Positions 37,141 to 47,609 of a DNA stretch of 64,000 nt are shown piece after piece. The position numbers were made by a program, and so were the translations under genes. Within the stretch, counting starts at the first letter, position 1. Each line of letters begins with the position of its first letter. The notes under the pieces are model-generated. The model made no database searches and was not told where the DNA came from. It worked only from the letters and a program-made list of their open reading frames with translations. Source of the DNA: Acestrorhynchus altus (taxonomy: Eukaryota > Chordata > Actinopteri > Characiformes > Acestrorhynchidae); assembly GCA_034509495.1 (NCBI GenBank), contig CM067512.1, positions 6,598,959-6,662,958 of the forward strand. Reading direction: 5' to 3'.

Positions 37141-37249
37141 CACACATATAAAATGTTATCCTAAACCTAACCTTAACCATAACCATAGTAGAGTGTAAAA
37201 TTGCAAATTGCAATTGCAAATTCTCCATGAGTTTCCATCCAATAATGAC

Positions 37250-38135
37250 TTTTTAGCAGGTACATTATAGAGAACAGCAGTGTGCTGTGGTGATGGTGTA
37301 GTTTCCATTCTTTTTTGAGTAGATGACAGACTGGCTTGTGTGGATTTGACAAAACTGACAAATTTTTGTAATGTATAAAAAAATAATTACAAAAAAAATC
37401 AATCAGATCAAAAAAGCTGTACATAAGCTTTGAGTCACAATCAGACAAAACATCTTGAGATATAACAGTGTTGATATCTGAAAAAAATCTGTCAGAAAAA
37501 TACAAAGGAAACAGAATAATGTCATAAACTGCATGAGTTTTTATGAACGTGGTCTTTTCTGTTGACAGACCTGATGCAGAATATAAGCATGCTTGGAGCA
37601 CGGTACCGTTCAAAACTAAGTGCCTCAGACACACATAAGCAGTTATGAATTTGATCATACCAGCAGAAACCCAGGCAGCCAGACGGAAGAGACTCTGAAC
37701 TGTTTGTAGACATATCTTCCTCTCAAGTGGTTAGCAAATTCGCCACTAGTCTCTGGCGTACAAAATGTACCAGGCCTCGCTTCACAAGTGACAGGAAAAT
37801 GGGTCTGACTTTTCACTAGGTATCAAAACTGTCAGGCCACCTATTTGGCACAAGCCTCCCTGGAGGAACTGGATTTCATGGCAAACATACCCCTTGTGTA
37901 CCTCCTAGGCATATGGTGCTGTCAGCGCAAGCTAATGCACTGACTTGTCATTTTGCCTATACATCCCCCCCCCCCCCCTCTTCTCTTTCTCTCCTCTGCC
38001 TATACTCCTCTATAGGGGATTCAGACCACAGTGAAGAGACGCAACAGTTAAGACTTTAAGCTACTAATCTAGACTGCCAGCAAGAACAGTGAGGGGAGAA
38101 AAAGAGGAGGAGGAGGACCCTTAACTTGGGGGACG
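37250..38135. other. Non-coding stretch, nothing recognised
   Basis: Includes a run of about 14 C at 37966-37979. The minus-strand ORF at 37173-37658 (161 codons) is rich in Phe, Ile and Tyr but has no recognisable domain. Confidence 0.35.
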
Positions 38136-38139
38136 TCAG

Positions 38140-38430
38140 AGATGACAGTGCACTGAGGAACGGTGCAGGCTGCTGTCGCACTGGCGCATAAATCAACCCC
38201 CTGCCTCGGCCTCCTTTTGCATTCCAATCAGCAGGCCCGGCCGCTCATTTCTGCTGCCGGTATGTAGACCCGGAGTCAACTCTGCATTGCCCTGAGGACG
38301 GACGGAGGTCAGCTGTCATTCTAGATTAATAGACACATTTGCCATTTTGACCTCACTGCTCCCCCCATCAAACCGGACAGTGGCGTACACCCTCGCGTCA
38401 CTTTCCTCGGACAAGAAATTAAACCAAAGG
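38140..38430. promoter_or_regulatory. Candidate conserved non-coding block, GC-rich
   Basis: One of the few GC-rich, CpG-containing stretches of the window, with CGCACTGGCGCATAAATC, GGCCCGGCCGCTC, CATTCTAGATTAATAG and CCTCGCGTCAC. It directly precedes a purine-rich duplicated block. It could be a regulatory element or an untranslated exon. No ORF supports coding. Confidence 0.28.
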
Positions 38431-38458
38431 GCTGGCCTTTTTTGTACAAGAAAGGAAG

Positions 38459-38920
38459 GGTCATTTTGTCCTCAGGGGAGACAGATGAAGAGCAGTCAAT
38501 CAGATTCAACCAAGAAATATGTCTTGGGGCACACGAGCTCCAGTTCATTTTTAAAATAAGCTTGTGACTCTAATCAAGAAGTAGCAGAAGAAAGAAGAAG
38601 AAGAAAAAGAAGAAGAAGGCACACAGTGAAGAACGAACCGGAAAGAAGAACAAACACTACCATAAGCACACAGAGTAGAAGGAGAAGAAGAAGAAGAAGA
38701 AGGAGCAACAGACGAAGAAAGCCACCTTTATGTTTATCCAATTTTTCCATTTTGTCCTCAGAGTGAAGAGCACTCAGTCAGACTTACACAAGAATTGTGT
38801 CTTTTAAAGTGTTTGAAAAAAAAAAAAAAAAAAAGGACAAACAAAAAGAAAAGAATTTGTTCTTTTTGGAAGAAAACTTATGACTGCAAACAAGAAGCAG
38901 CAGAATATCTTGAAGAAGAA
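38459..38920. repeat. Imperfect duplication with purine-rich (GAA)n tracts
   Basis: The word CATTTTGTCCTCAG occurs at 38462 and 38748, followed in both by GAAGAGCA, then CAGTCA, CAGA-T, CAAGAA and TGTCTT. A second anchor, CTTGTGACTCTAATCAAGAAG at 38561, corresponds to CTTATGACTGCAAACAAGAAG at 38877. The offset is 286-316 bp, so a block of about 160 bp was duplicated and then diverged. (GAA)n-rich tracts lie at 38578-38622 and 38680-38702. Non-coding. Confidence 0.7.
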
Positions 38921-39049
38921 AGAATGTGAAGAGGAAAGAGAAAGCACAATGAGAGGAATATGAAAAAGCATGAAAAAGAAGAATAAATCTCCAAAATAGA
39001 GACTTTATGGGAAGAAATGCTCTGAACTTTGAATGAACGTTAATGTAAA

Positions 39050-39985
39050 ATAAGAGAAATTAAAGCATTTATTGAAAATTATTTGGAGCGTTTATATTGG
39101 TCTATTCATCATAAACTTCTGAAAACTGGAAGATTCACATTATGCAGAAAACTAAAATGGACAAAAATGGAGATACATGGTTTTCATTAGCCAGCAACTC
39201 TATGTAACCACTCTCATACGTCATTTTTGTTCATTCATTTTTCATGGCTGCAGTGAAGCATAAGCAGATTATCAAGAGACTTGACAACTTAATTATCAGC
39301 ATGAATAATATGTGTTGACCATCTGATGAATTCAGTTGATTTTCTGTAGAACATCTATAGATGTTCACCTGAGAAATCACCGATCAGGTAACAGGTCTGA
39401 TACAGAACATCTCAACATCCTCAGCAAATTTTTATAGACCTGCTGACAAACTGGTAGTGGAACTTAACTGGATTAGGTTGAGATTAAGGGGTCAGGGTGA
39501 GGGTTAGACACAGACCCTTTGTAGTGCCTTTATTTTTAGACAACAGCATTTAGAAAGAAAGAAAAATCGATTTCCCTTGGAGTTGTGTTCTCTCTTACTG
39601 GCTTAATATTTTCATGTTCTTTCATTCGTGATGTGCATGTTTTCTCTCTAACGTTACTATTATTGTTTGCTCCTTATTTTATTTAATGTGATTCCAAGCC
39701 TCTGTGTAGCCTGTTTGTGTTCTTTTATATTGTTCTGCTTTACCTTCATTGTGGTTGTTTTCCCTGGATGTTTGTGTTCTTCCTCCCACGGTAAGAAAAT
39801 GGTGTATGAATGTGTACTTAAGAGTTTTTTTTGTACCAGTTTACCCTGAAAACCTGAGATCCACAAGTTACATGCCATTTTCTAGGCTTCAGTCAAGATC
39901 AGAGTAACCTACAGACATGAAAAACATTACAAACTGCAAGACTTACCATCATTTCCAGTTGAATAATCCCGGTTTAAATGCCAGC
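39050..39985. other. Non-coding stretch, nothing recognised
   Basis: AT-rich with no assigned repeat. ORF 39667-39849 is a hydrophobic chance frame. Confidence 0.4.
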
Positions 39986-40004
39986 ACAGCTATTTGGTGC
40001 ATGT

Positions 40005-40105
40005 TTACTGTTCTGTCCACATGCAGACTGTTTAGAGAGAAGGGGCGGGGCATGGCTGGTGACATCACTGACCCAAATATTGGGTTGTAGAGGGAGTTCA
40101 GGGTT
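40005..40105. repeat. Dispersed repeat family, inverted copy D
   Basis: The reverse complement shares AACCCAATATTTGGGT, a G-CATCA-AGCC block and CATGTGGACAGAACAGTAAAC with copies A (3525-3580) and B (47520-47590, where the last word is CATGTGGGCAGAACAATAAAC). The segment between the left word AACCCTGAA and TATAACCC of copy A is deleted here. Confidence 0.55.
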
Positions 40106-40679
40106 TTTTATATATCATTTCAATTAATGTATTGAATAGTATGAAGAAAAATCCTTGTCAGTCTAATCAAATTCAAAAACCTCAAATCAAATCAAACCTC
40201 AGTCAAAATTATTGCATTTCCACCTCAATAATACTGTGGATGATCCATTTCTGACAATATTTTTGAGGTGTGAAATCTCAAAAGCGCAAAAATGTAGACA
40301 TGGTGTGAAGTAGAATGAAATGTTGAATCAAAACATTGTCAAATTCATACAAATATCTAAATTCTGTTAATATTTGCATCTCAAATGAAGACAAAGTGAG
40401 AGAATCTGACATGTAGACTACTTTTAAATTTTACATGAATAAAAGAATACCAAAAATTGAAAATAAAATCCTGAACGATTGACGTACGGCTCATACGATT
40501 CATGCTGTTGATCTCATGTACCGTTGTTGCATTGACTCTGTCTGTCATTGTGTTCTTTGTTAATGTGTTTGGGCTTTAGTGTTGAGATGTTTTCATTTTT
40601 GTCTGCTTCTTAACTGCTTTTGTTCTTAGAGATGAATATGAATACCCAAATTGTATTTTTCCTAATGAATCTCTAATTA

Positions 40680-41295
40680 GTTTGACCCACCTACAAGTGT
40701 GCTTAGTAGCATTTCATCATTTAGTAACGAACTAATCTCCTTTATTCTTTTCTTCGCCACATTTATGAAGAGAACATAAAACACATTTGTCTGAAGCATT
40801 CATTAGCATATGAGTTCAGCTATATCATTTCTGCATGTTTTGTATGTGGAGCTCTTAGCATGCTCCATTATCATGACTAATTAGCAAAGTACTCCAGTAG
40901 CTTTGATTAATGCATATTTACTTGCCACAAAGGAGAAGATTTAAAGAAGCTTTGATTGGCTATGAAGAAATGAAGAGTGCGTCTTAAAGGGTCTGCGTAC
41001 CTCCCTCTTTCATCTTTCTTTCTTCCCTCATCAGTCGTTTTAATGTGATGAACTAAGCTAGCCTTTCAGTGCATTAACAAAACACCAGTGTGTCCATTTC
41101 AGAGAGACGTTAAAGATTATAACGTAACATGTTAAGCAAAGACTGTACAGGAGCTTCATGTGCAGAAGTTGGGGATCTTCAGCGAGGTTATGTGCAGCAC
41201 ATTAAGTATTCATTAGGATTTCCACTTGCTCTGAATTTTGCAAGAGATCCTTTGGCCCGGCATATTTTGGAGAAAGGGCTTTTGAGTGTGTAGAT
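40680..41295. promoter_or_regulatory. Candidate conserved non-coding block
   Basis: A repeat-free 600-bp stretch containing TCATTAGCATATGAG, CATGACTAATTAGCAAAG, GATTAATGCATATTTAC, AGCTTTGATTGGC and GTATTCATTAGG. The clustering of TAATTA-, octamer- and TCF-like (CTTTGAT) words makes this one of the better enhancer candidates. It still requires conservation evidence. Confidence 0.3.
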
Positions 41296-41544
41296 CAGAT
41301 AATATACAAAACTCAGATCATACGCCAGCATTTATGTGATACACTGCACTCTTTCTAATAATTAAGGAGGGCGATTGTAAACAAAGATTTAAAGAGGGCA
41401 TAGAATTTCAAACTGTATTTTATTTGAAACTGTTGAAAAAGGAGAGTCCACTGCTTGGATCTGACAACCCACATGACAATCTAATATATGACCCTTTAGG
41501 TTTTTGGACATATTAATCCAAATTTGAATTATTTGGGCACATTA

Positions 41545-41725
41545 CTGAGCATGAGAACCTCATACCAAATGTGTGTGTGTGCACAGGGGTGGAGGTGTTA
41601 TGGTTTGGGTTGCATTGCTGCATCAAGGCCAACAAAGCTCTCCATCATGGACACAACTACAATTTTTTTTATTGCACCAGAGGAGGCTTGAAAAAAAATA
41701 CAAGACAATGTGAGCAAAGACTGAT
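41545..41725 (+). pseudogene. Tc1-like transposase scrap
   Basis: GAGAACCTCATACCAAATGTG, a GGTGGAGGTGTTATGGTTTG word and GTTGCATTGCTGCATCA encode GGVMVWVALLHQ, corresponding to the GGGVMVWGC-AAS strand before the second catalytic residue of Tc1-like transposases. A frameshift follows the tryptophan. A GTGTG insertion lies just upstream. The remainder decays by 41725. Confidence 0.6.
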
Positions 41726-41843
41726 GCTGACAAAGGACAGAATTCTCCATGTAGAAATAACTCTACATGTAGTATTTATTCCAGTCAAAGATAGAGACTG
41801 ATAGATGGTTATAGAAATTGACATTAGATGAAGGAAAAAATTA

Positions 41844-41849
41844 ATTCTC

Positions 41850-41921
<72 letters not shown>
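41844..41921. repeat. (CT)n microsatellite
   Basis: About 78 bases of CT with rare GT or TA interruptions. Confidence 0.95.
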
Positions 41922-41925
<4 letters not shown>

Positions 41926-41996
41926 TTCCTTAAGTCTTCTGACTGTTGCCAGCACTCTGATGTTGAGTTCAAACTTTCACCTTTGAAAAGGAAGGA

Positions 41997-42000
<4 letters not shown>

Positions 42001-42032
<32 letters not shown>
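42001..42032. repeat. (AC)n microsatellite
   Basis: About sixteen AC units between two (CT)n blocks. Confidence 0.95.
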
Positions 42033-42035
<3 letters not shown>

Positions 42036-42224
42036 CAACACAGGAAAACACACACATAGATATTGTGTGAGTGCCATCTGTGGAGGTGCCAGTGCAGACT
42101 TGAAGTTCCTCTTGAAGTCTCTCATGCCGATCAATCCCTAATTATTCCCCAACCTCCTCTACTGGCTCTCCGCCCCCGATTCCACTCACTTAATTACTTT
42201 TTTAAAGTGAAAGAAACAATTATG

Positions 42225-42231
42225 CAAAGAC

Positions 42232-42277
<46 letters not shown>

Positions 42278-42300
42278 GTCTGCCTCTCTGTCTCTCTCTA
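42225..42300. repeat. (CT)n microsatellite
   Basis: About 75 bases of CT with CTGTCTG interruptions near 42273. Confidence 0.95.
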
Positions 42301-42775
42301 AATACTGCGATCTGGATGTGCACATAAGTGTTATTGTTATTCCTGTCATGATCCATTCAGTCTTAAAGCTTAGGCAAGGAACCATATCTCTCATGTCATA
42401 CTGTAGGCCTGGCTAAGTATTGACCCAGGCTTAGCTGTTATGGTCCTTGATTTTCTATGCTGTTTGACAAGCAGTGAATCCTTCCAACCTTGACCACTTG
42501 GAAGCATGATCTTGTTACGTTCAGCGATGTGTGAAAGAAGATGGAGGACGTTAGTCTAGAAGATACTGAGAATGTATGTTTATGGCATGAGAATGGTGAG
42601 TGTTTAAAGCCACAGGAAATATCATTTTTTGAAAAGTTATGATTCTCAAACCATATGTAAATGCAGACAACATAGGAAATTTTTTGTCTCAGATTTATTT
42701 TAAGCAACATATATTTACATTTAATGGCGTAAAAAGTTTGGTTAAAGAGCCCAGTAGCGGGTGATGCACTGGTTC

Positions 42776-42805
42776 AAAAATAGCTTTCTTAAAAATAGCT
42801 TTCTT
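42776..42805. repeat. 15-bp perfect tandem duplication
   Basis: AAAAATAGCTTTCTT occurs twice in direct tandem. Confidence 0.95.
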
Positions 42806-43134
42806 AAAAGGTGCTTTAATGCTTTTACTTAGAATTCTAAGTTGTTCAATGTCTCAGTAGTAAGTATGTGACTTTGGCCTGGGTGAAAATGCTGTTGTTT
42901 TGCCTCTGGATGCAAGCCTTTTACTGCTCATTGCACTCTGGAAATCTTCCTTTAATGATAAAGCTCTGCTTTTTTGTCTAGTTTACTCAGGGAGCGGATT
43001 ACAGCCATTCTGAAACAACCTGGTCAGCTCAAACTGTTTTAAGATGGTGAAACTGTTTTGTCAGCTTTGCTCTTGTCCAGCAGAGGGAATTTTTAGCTTG
43101 AGTTTATGATTTAGCTGGTGTACCAGTATGAACA

Positions 43135-43192
<58 letters not shown>
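43135..43192. repeat. (ATT)n microsatellite
   Basis: About nineteen ATT units. Confidence 0.97.
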
Positions 43193-43194
<2 letters not shown>

Positions 43195-43238
43195 GTTGTT
43201 GTTATTTATTTGTTGTTATTTCTGTAATAATATGTAAT

Positions 43239-43244
43239 ATATAT

Positions 43245-43275
<31 letters not shown>

Positions 43276-43278
43276 TTT
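43239..43278. repeat. (TTTA)n microsatellite
   Basis: About ten TTTA units. Confidence 0.96.
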
Positions 43279-43389
43279 TGCTGATAAGGACTAACAAGCA
43301 CTTTATAACTCAGAAATTTAATCCAGAGTGAAATTGCAATAATCATGATGCATGATTTGTAATGATTATTAGATATTTTTTTAAATAAT

Positions 43390-43465
43390 TTATTAGATTT
43401 AGATTTAAGTTAGACTTTATTGATCCCTTATGAGGGTTACCTCAGGGACATTAAGGGTCTAGTGG
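43390..43465 (-). mobile_element. LINE 3' end fragment, Rex/L2-like
   Basis: GTTAGACTTTATTGATCCC followed by GAGGGTTACCTCAGGGACAT is the reverse complement of a common teleost LINE terminus that reads CCCTGAGGGAACC and GGGATCAATAAAGT. Only about 70 bp remain. Confidence 0.5.
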
Positions 43466-43484
43466 TCTAGATAAAATTAAAAAC

Positions 43485-43580
43485 AACCAGAATGTCCTTT
43501 ATTATTTTTGGTTTTTATGTATGTATCAGTTTTATCACTTCTCTGGATTTTATTCTGAAATGTACCAACAGCTACCAATA
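43485..43580. repeat. Dispersed repeat family, partial copy C
   Basis: AGAATGTCCTTTATTATTTTT, TTATGTATGTATCAGTTTTATCACT and TTTTATTCTGAAATGTACCA correspond to 47400-47465 of copy B in the same order (ATGTCCGATATTTATTTTTT, TATATATCAGTATTATCACT, TTTCATTCTGAAATGTAAAC). The right half of the family is absent. Confidence 0.55.
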
Positions 43581-44624
43581 GAAGACGGCCTTGAGTTGGA
43601 TCAGCAGGGAGTAGCCACTGTAGGAAGAAAAAAAAATGTTATACATGATTGAAGTGTTGTCTTCTCAGCATGGATTGCAATTAGCTAAAGAGACTGAATC
43701 TGGTGTTTGGTTAGCTTTTAGCCTCGCACACTCCTCTCTTATTTTTCACCCTTCTTTGTTTGCCCTAGCATAATTTCCACATAGCTTCCATTTGATGAAG
43801 TCACTCTACATTTTACTAGATTTTCAAAGTTGCAGAAGCTCAAAAGCCTGACTCCAAGGGTTTAGGGTTACACAGAGAATAACTCAGTCCAAAGCACTGA
43901 TAAACAACTCTGGACAGTCCAGCAGCACTTGAGGCAGGTGTGAGCAAAATCACAGAGAATTACTGCCTTCTGCCTCTATTTACTGGCATTGTTTGCCTGG
44001 GTATGATGCTCATAATGGTTAGTTCAAGAACAGGCGTGATGCTTTATAGGACTGCCAGCTCTGCCGCAGTAAAAACTGCTGGCTTAAATTTGTAGTGGGG
44101 AAAGTGAAACTTCAGAGCACAGTTTCAGAAACAGGCCTGCGTAGGACTTTTATAAAGCTGGTGTGGAAAAAAAAGCCACTTTTAGAAATACAAAAAATTG
44201 TGAAATTCATATTCATGTAATATAATTCATATCTTCAATGTATGAATGAGACTTTAGACAAGTTAGATGAGTGAGTTGAGTGAGTCCATTCTGTGCCTCT
44301 GGCTGTCTAGAAAGCTTTAGTATTGGTAATATAGCAGACCTCATCTGAATGAAAGCGCAGTCCAATCTGGAATTACTTTGAGTTTGAGCCAGTTTGTGAC
44401 TAAAGCCAGTGTGTACCTGTTGGCAGCAGTGCTAAAAGGGAAAGAAGCAAGGCTAAAAGTAATGCTAAAATGGGATAATGACATCAGCAGTGTGACATGC
44501 TGCAAACGGATCCTTGAAGCTTTCAGTGACTCATTGGCAAGGATGTGTGAATAGCTATATCTGAATGTCACCAGTGTTTGCTTTGATGTACAGATTTTTT
44601 TCTATAATATACAGTGTGAAACAC

Positions 44625-44666
44625 ACAGTTGTGCTTCATACAGTTCAAACATACAGTTGTGCTTCA
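44625..44666. repeat. 28-bp partial tandem duplication
   Basis: ACAGTTGTGCTTCA recurs with a 28-bp period, giving 1.5 copies. Confidence 0.9.
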
Positions 44667-44745
44667 AAAACTAACAACAGTTTAAATAGTAATGATAAAA
44701 AAAAATAAACTATACAAATACATAAAAAAATAATAATAATAAAAA

Positions 44746-44749
44746 AATA

Positions 44750-44805
<56 letters not shown>
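44746..44805. repeat. (AAT)n microsatellite
   Basis: About nineteen TAA units in a longer A/T-only tract starting near 44695. Confidence 0.97.
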
Positions 44806-44806
<1 letters not shown>

Positions 44807-45819
44807 CACTATTATAAAAATCCAGGACACAGAAAATAACAGTAACCTAAAAATAAACCTAAACCTACTGTAAATAAAACACATTCTAATAATTTCATTA
44901 ATTATAATGAAACTAAAACAAAATCTAAGTATAAAAACATAAGATTATCTAAAATGCTCAATATTAAGCTGTTTAATTCAGAAAAAAAAGTTAATTACAA
45001 CAAAGTTACATCTCCTCGAAGTTAAATTTTTTCATTGATTTAATAACCACTGTACAATTGAAAGCAGTCTCCAGTGACATGTTGGACTGGATTCGATATA
45101 AAATACTGTTGGGCATGGAGGCATACAGGTTCCATATGGCATCCTGCAGCACATCTGCCCTCAGATGATGCAGCTGGGCTTGTAAATCCTGCACACTTGT
45201 AGGTTGCTAAAACTGGCGTCCCAGTTGGATGTATTAAAGCTTGTTAATAAATCTGGTTACTGTGCAAGTCCAATGATCCTCCTCTCAGCTGAGCAAAAAA
45301 TAAATAAATAAAAATCAGTGCACTGAAAAGACACGTCTAATAGTCAGCGATCTCTCTTCAAGAGGTACACTACTCAAAAGTAGATCCTGAGAGTATTTCA
45401 TGGAGAATTTCTTAAGGACATATTTGTGAATGACAAGGTTTTTGGAGATGTGCATTCATAAGAACATTTATATGAATGTATCTGTGTGATTATGTTCCCT
45501 GACCATAACTAAAAATTACCCCTGTATTACCTTATAACATCCCTTGTACCATAAAACTTTTTTTTTTTCTGAAAGTGTAGGAAAAGTTACAGACTAACAA
45601 ACTATTGTGCCAGGAGTTGTTTTGCATTGAATTACAAAACCTAAAAAGTAGAAAAAGTGAGCTTATTATCTTTATATGTCATGTAATTCACAGCACAGTG
45701 GGTAATAAAAATCCTTGCCTCATATCTCCTTGGCCCATATTTATTCCAGTCAGACATGGCTCATATCAGCACATGCCTCTAACGATTCACAATGGGATAT
45801 GAATAAGTTTGATTGCGAT

Positions 45820-46255
45820 CTATATTTTCGCTTCATAAACCTCAAACTGACCAGAGGGCCTTTTGCTCATCTTATCACAGTGATCCCAACTCGGAATTTT
45901 ACCCACATGCTTGCCGGAGTTCATACAGAAGGCCTGATGTCTGTGTTTGATTAGCAGGCGGTCCTGGGGCAGGCCATGGGAGGTGATGGGGGAGCACCTG
46001 CTCCAACTGCCTATATTTAGTCTCCAGTTGAGCCTGAGTGGAGATGGGGAGGGGGTTATTGTTGAGTTGATTTGGACTACAGTGTGTGCGTCTGGCCTTT
46101 GCGTACATCGGCGGGTGACAGCATGAGCGATGTGGCATGCAGGGCTCATGCATCATCCGCTGGCAGATGCTTAACCCGCTGATTGTGTTCCAGAAGCAGG
46201 CGACGCGGATCAGGTCCCTCTGCCCTTCAACGCCTGGACCTAAGGGCTAGCCCTC
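45820..46255. promoter_or_regulatory. Candidate conserved non-coding block, GC-richer
   Basis: Unique sequence with several CpG sites, including TTTGCGTACATCGGCGGGTG, GACGCGGATCAGG, CATGCAGGGCTCATGCATC and GTTTGATTAGCAGGC. Overlapping ORFs on both strands have no family motif, so a coding role is not supported. Could be an enhancer or an unrecognised non-coding exon. Confidence 0.25.
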
Positions 46256-46769
46256 TTATGCAACACACACCCACACACACAAGCGCATACACATGTGGTC
46301 ATGGACTGCACACCACACATACTCACACTGTCATGTCCAGCCTGTTTTTTGTGCCTGTTCATCCACACAAAGATCAAAAGAGTGTAGGCCTGAGTGCCCA
46401 ACTGCATGCTTAACAGAAATGGTTGTGAAATGGTTGTCAAAAATGATTAAAGCTAGTTGTTTTATGTTGTTAGCAGACAACATGTTAAGGCAGTCTAATG
46501 AAGTTAGAGAGATTGCATATGTGTCCATGTCAGGTTCAAAGGACTCATGATAGCACATTTTGCCTATGGAATGACACGAATACACAGTTGACTCTGTTCA
46601 TGTACTCGTCTTTAAAATGGTTCGTCACATTTTTCATTTTTAAATTGGGTGGTGGGGGGTGGGGGTGGGTGAGGGACATTTTATGTCATTTATTGAGTAC
46701 ATGTGAGTGTAGAGAGAAAAAGCAATTAAGGTTAGCTTTTAGTCTCATCCTCACTTAGTTCCCTGGTGG

Positions 46770-47235
46770 GTCAGCAGTGTACAGGGTGAAGAGGAAAGGT
46801 GCTAGGACTGCTCCTTGAGGGGCCCCTGTGCTCTTGACCACCTTGTCTGAGAGACAGTCCTGAGCCCTCACATACTGTGGTCAATTGGTGGGGTAGCCCA
46901 GTGTGCAGTTTGGCAGGTGACCGTCCACACCAAAATTTTCCAACATGTTCCATAAGTGTTAAAAGCACTGGAGACATCAGAGAAGGTGATTCTCACAGTG
47001 ATTCCAAGCTTCTCCAGGTGAGAAAGAGCTCTGTGTAGAAGATAGATGATAAGCTCATGTTGAACATGTGCTCAACGACCCTGCAGAGCTGATCGGTGCA
47101 GGACTTGAGGAGCTTGGTGCTGATGCCATCCGGACCTACAACTTTCGTTGTCTTCATTTGCCTTAGCTCATTCCTCGTCTTGGTTGTTTTGAACAACAGA
47201 CCGGAGCAGGGGGGATTTATAGGAGACATTGAGAT
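46770..47235 (-). pseudogene. L2-type LINE reverse transcriptase fragment
   Basis: Reading the minus strand from about 47180: KTRNELRQMKTTKVVGPDGI, STKLLKSCTDQLCRVVEHMF and NMSL, the start of the RT domain (KAAGPDG motif). After a deletion the frame gives SLRQGGQEHRGPS and SSPSTFPLHPVHC, the segment before the YADD box (usually GAPQGTVLAPFLFTLYT). The part between them is missing, giving a deletion of several hundred bases against the 21-kb copy, which carries the adjoining LNSYRP and FAYQPG sections. Multiple stops. Confidence 0.85.
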
Positions 47236-47255
47236 ATTGTTATTTTTGTGCACAT

Positions 47256-47394
<139 letters not shown>

Positions 47395-47600
47395 AACAAA
47401 ATGTCCGATATTTATTTTTTGTGTGTATATATCAGTATTATCACTTTCATTCTGAAATGTAAACACTGTGTGAGAAAGTAAAGAGCAAAACAGATTCTCC
47501 CTTCTCATTTTCATTTATAACTCAATATCAGGTTCAGGGACATCATTAGCCCTGTCCCCACACTGATCAGTCACAGCAAGTACATGTGGGCAGAACAATA
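47395..47600. repeat. Dispersed (AAT)n-linked repeat family, copy B
   Basis: The fullest copy with copy A (3392-3600). Carries the left landmarks TATATATCAGTATTATCACT and TTCTGAAATGTAAAC, the middle TCCCTTCTCATTTTC and CTCAATATCAGG, and the right landmarks GGACATCATTAGCCC and GTCACAGCAAGTACATG. Preceded by (AAT)n, as in copy A. Confidence 0.65.
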
Positions 47601-47609
47601 AACACTGGC

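Noticed and set aside
37173..37658. 161-codon minus-strand ORF, the longest repeat-free frame
   Set aside because: Low-complexity Phe/Tyr/Ile/Ser composition, no domain, no splice or promoter context. Expected by chance in AT-rich DNA.
45820..46413. Overlapping ORFs on both strands in a GC-richer patch, considered as exons
   Set aside because: No motif, no consistent frame and no good splice pair. Kept only as a possible non-coding element.
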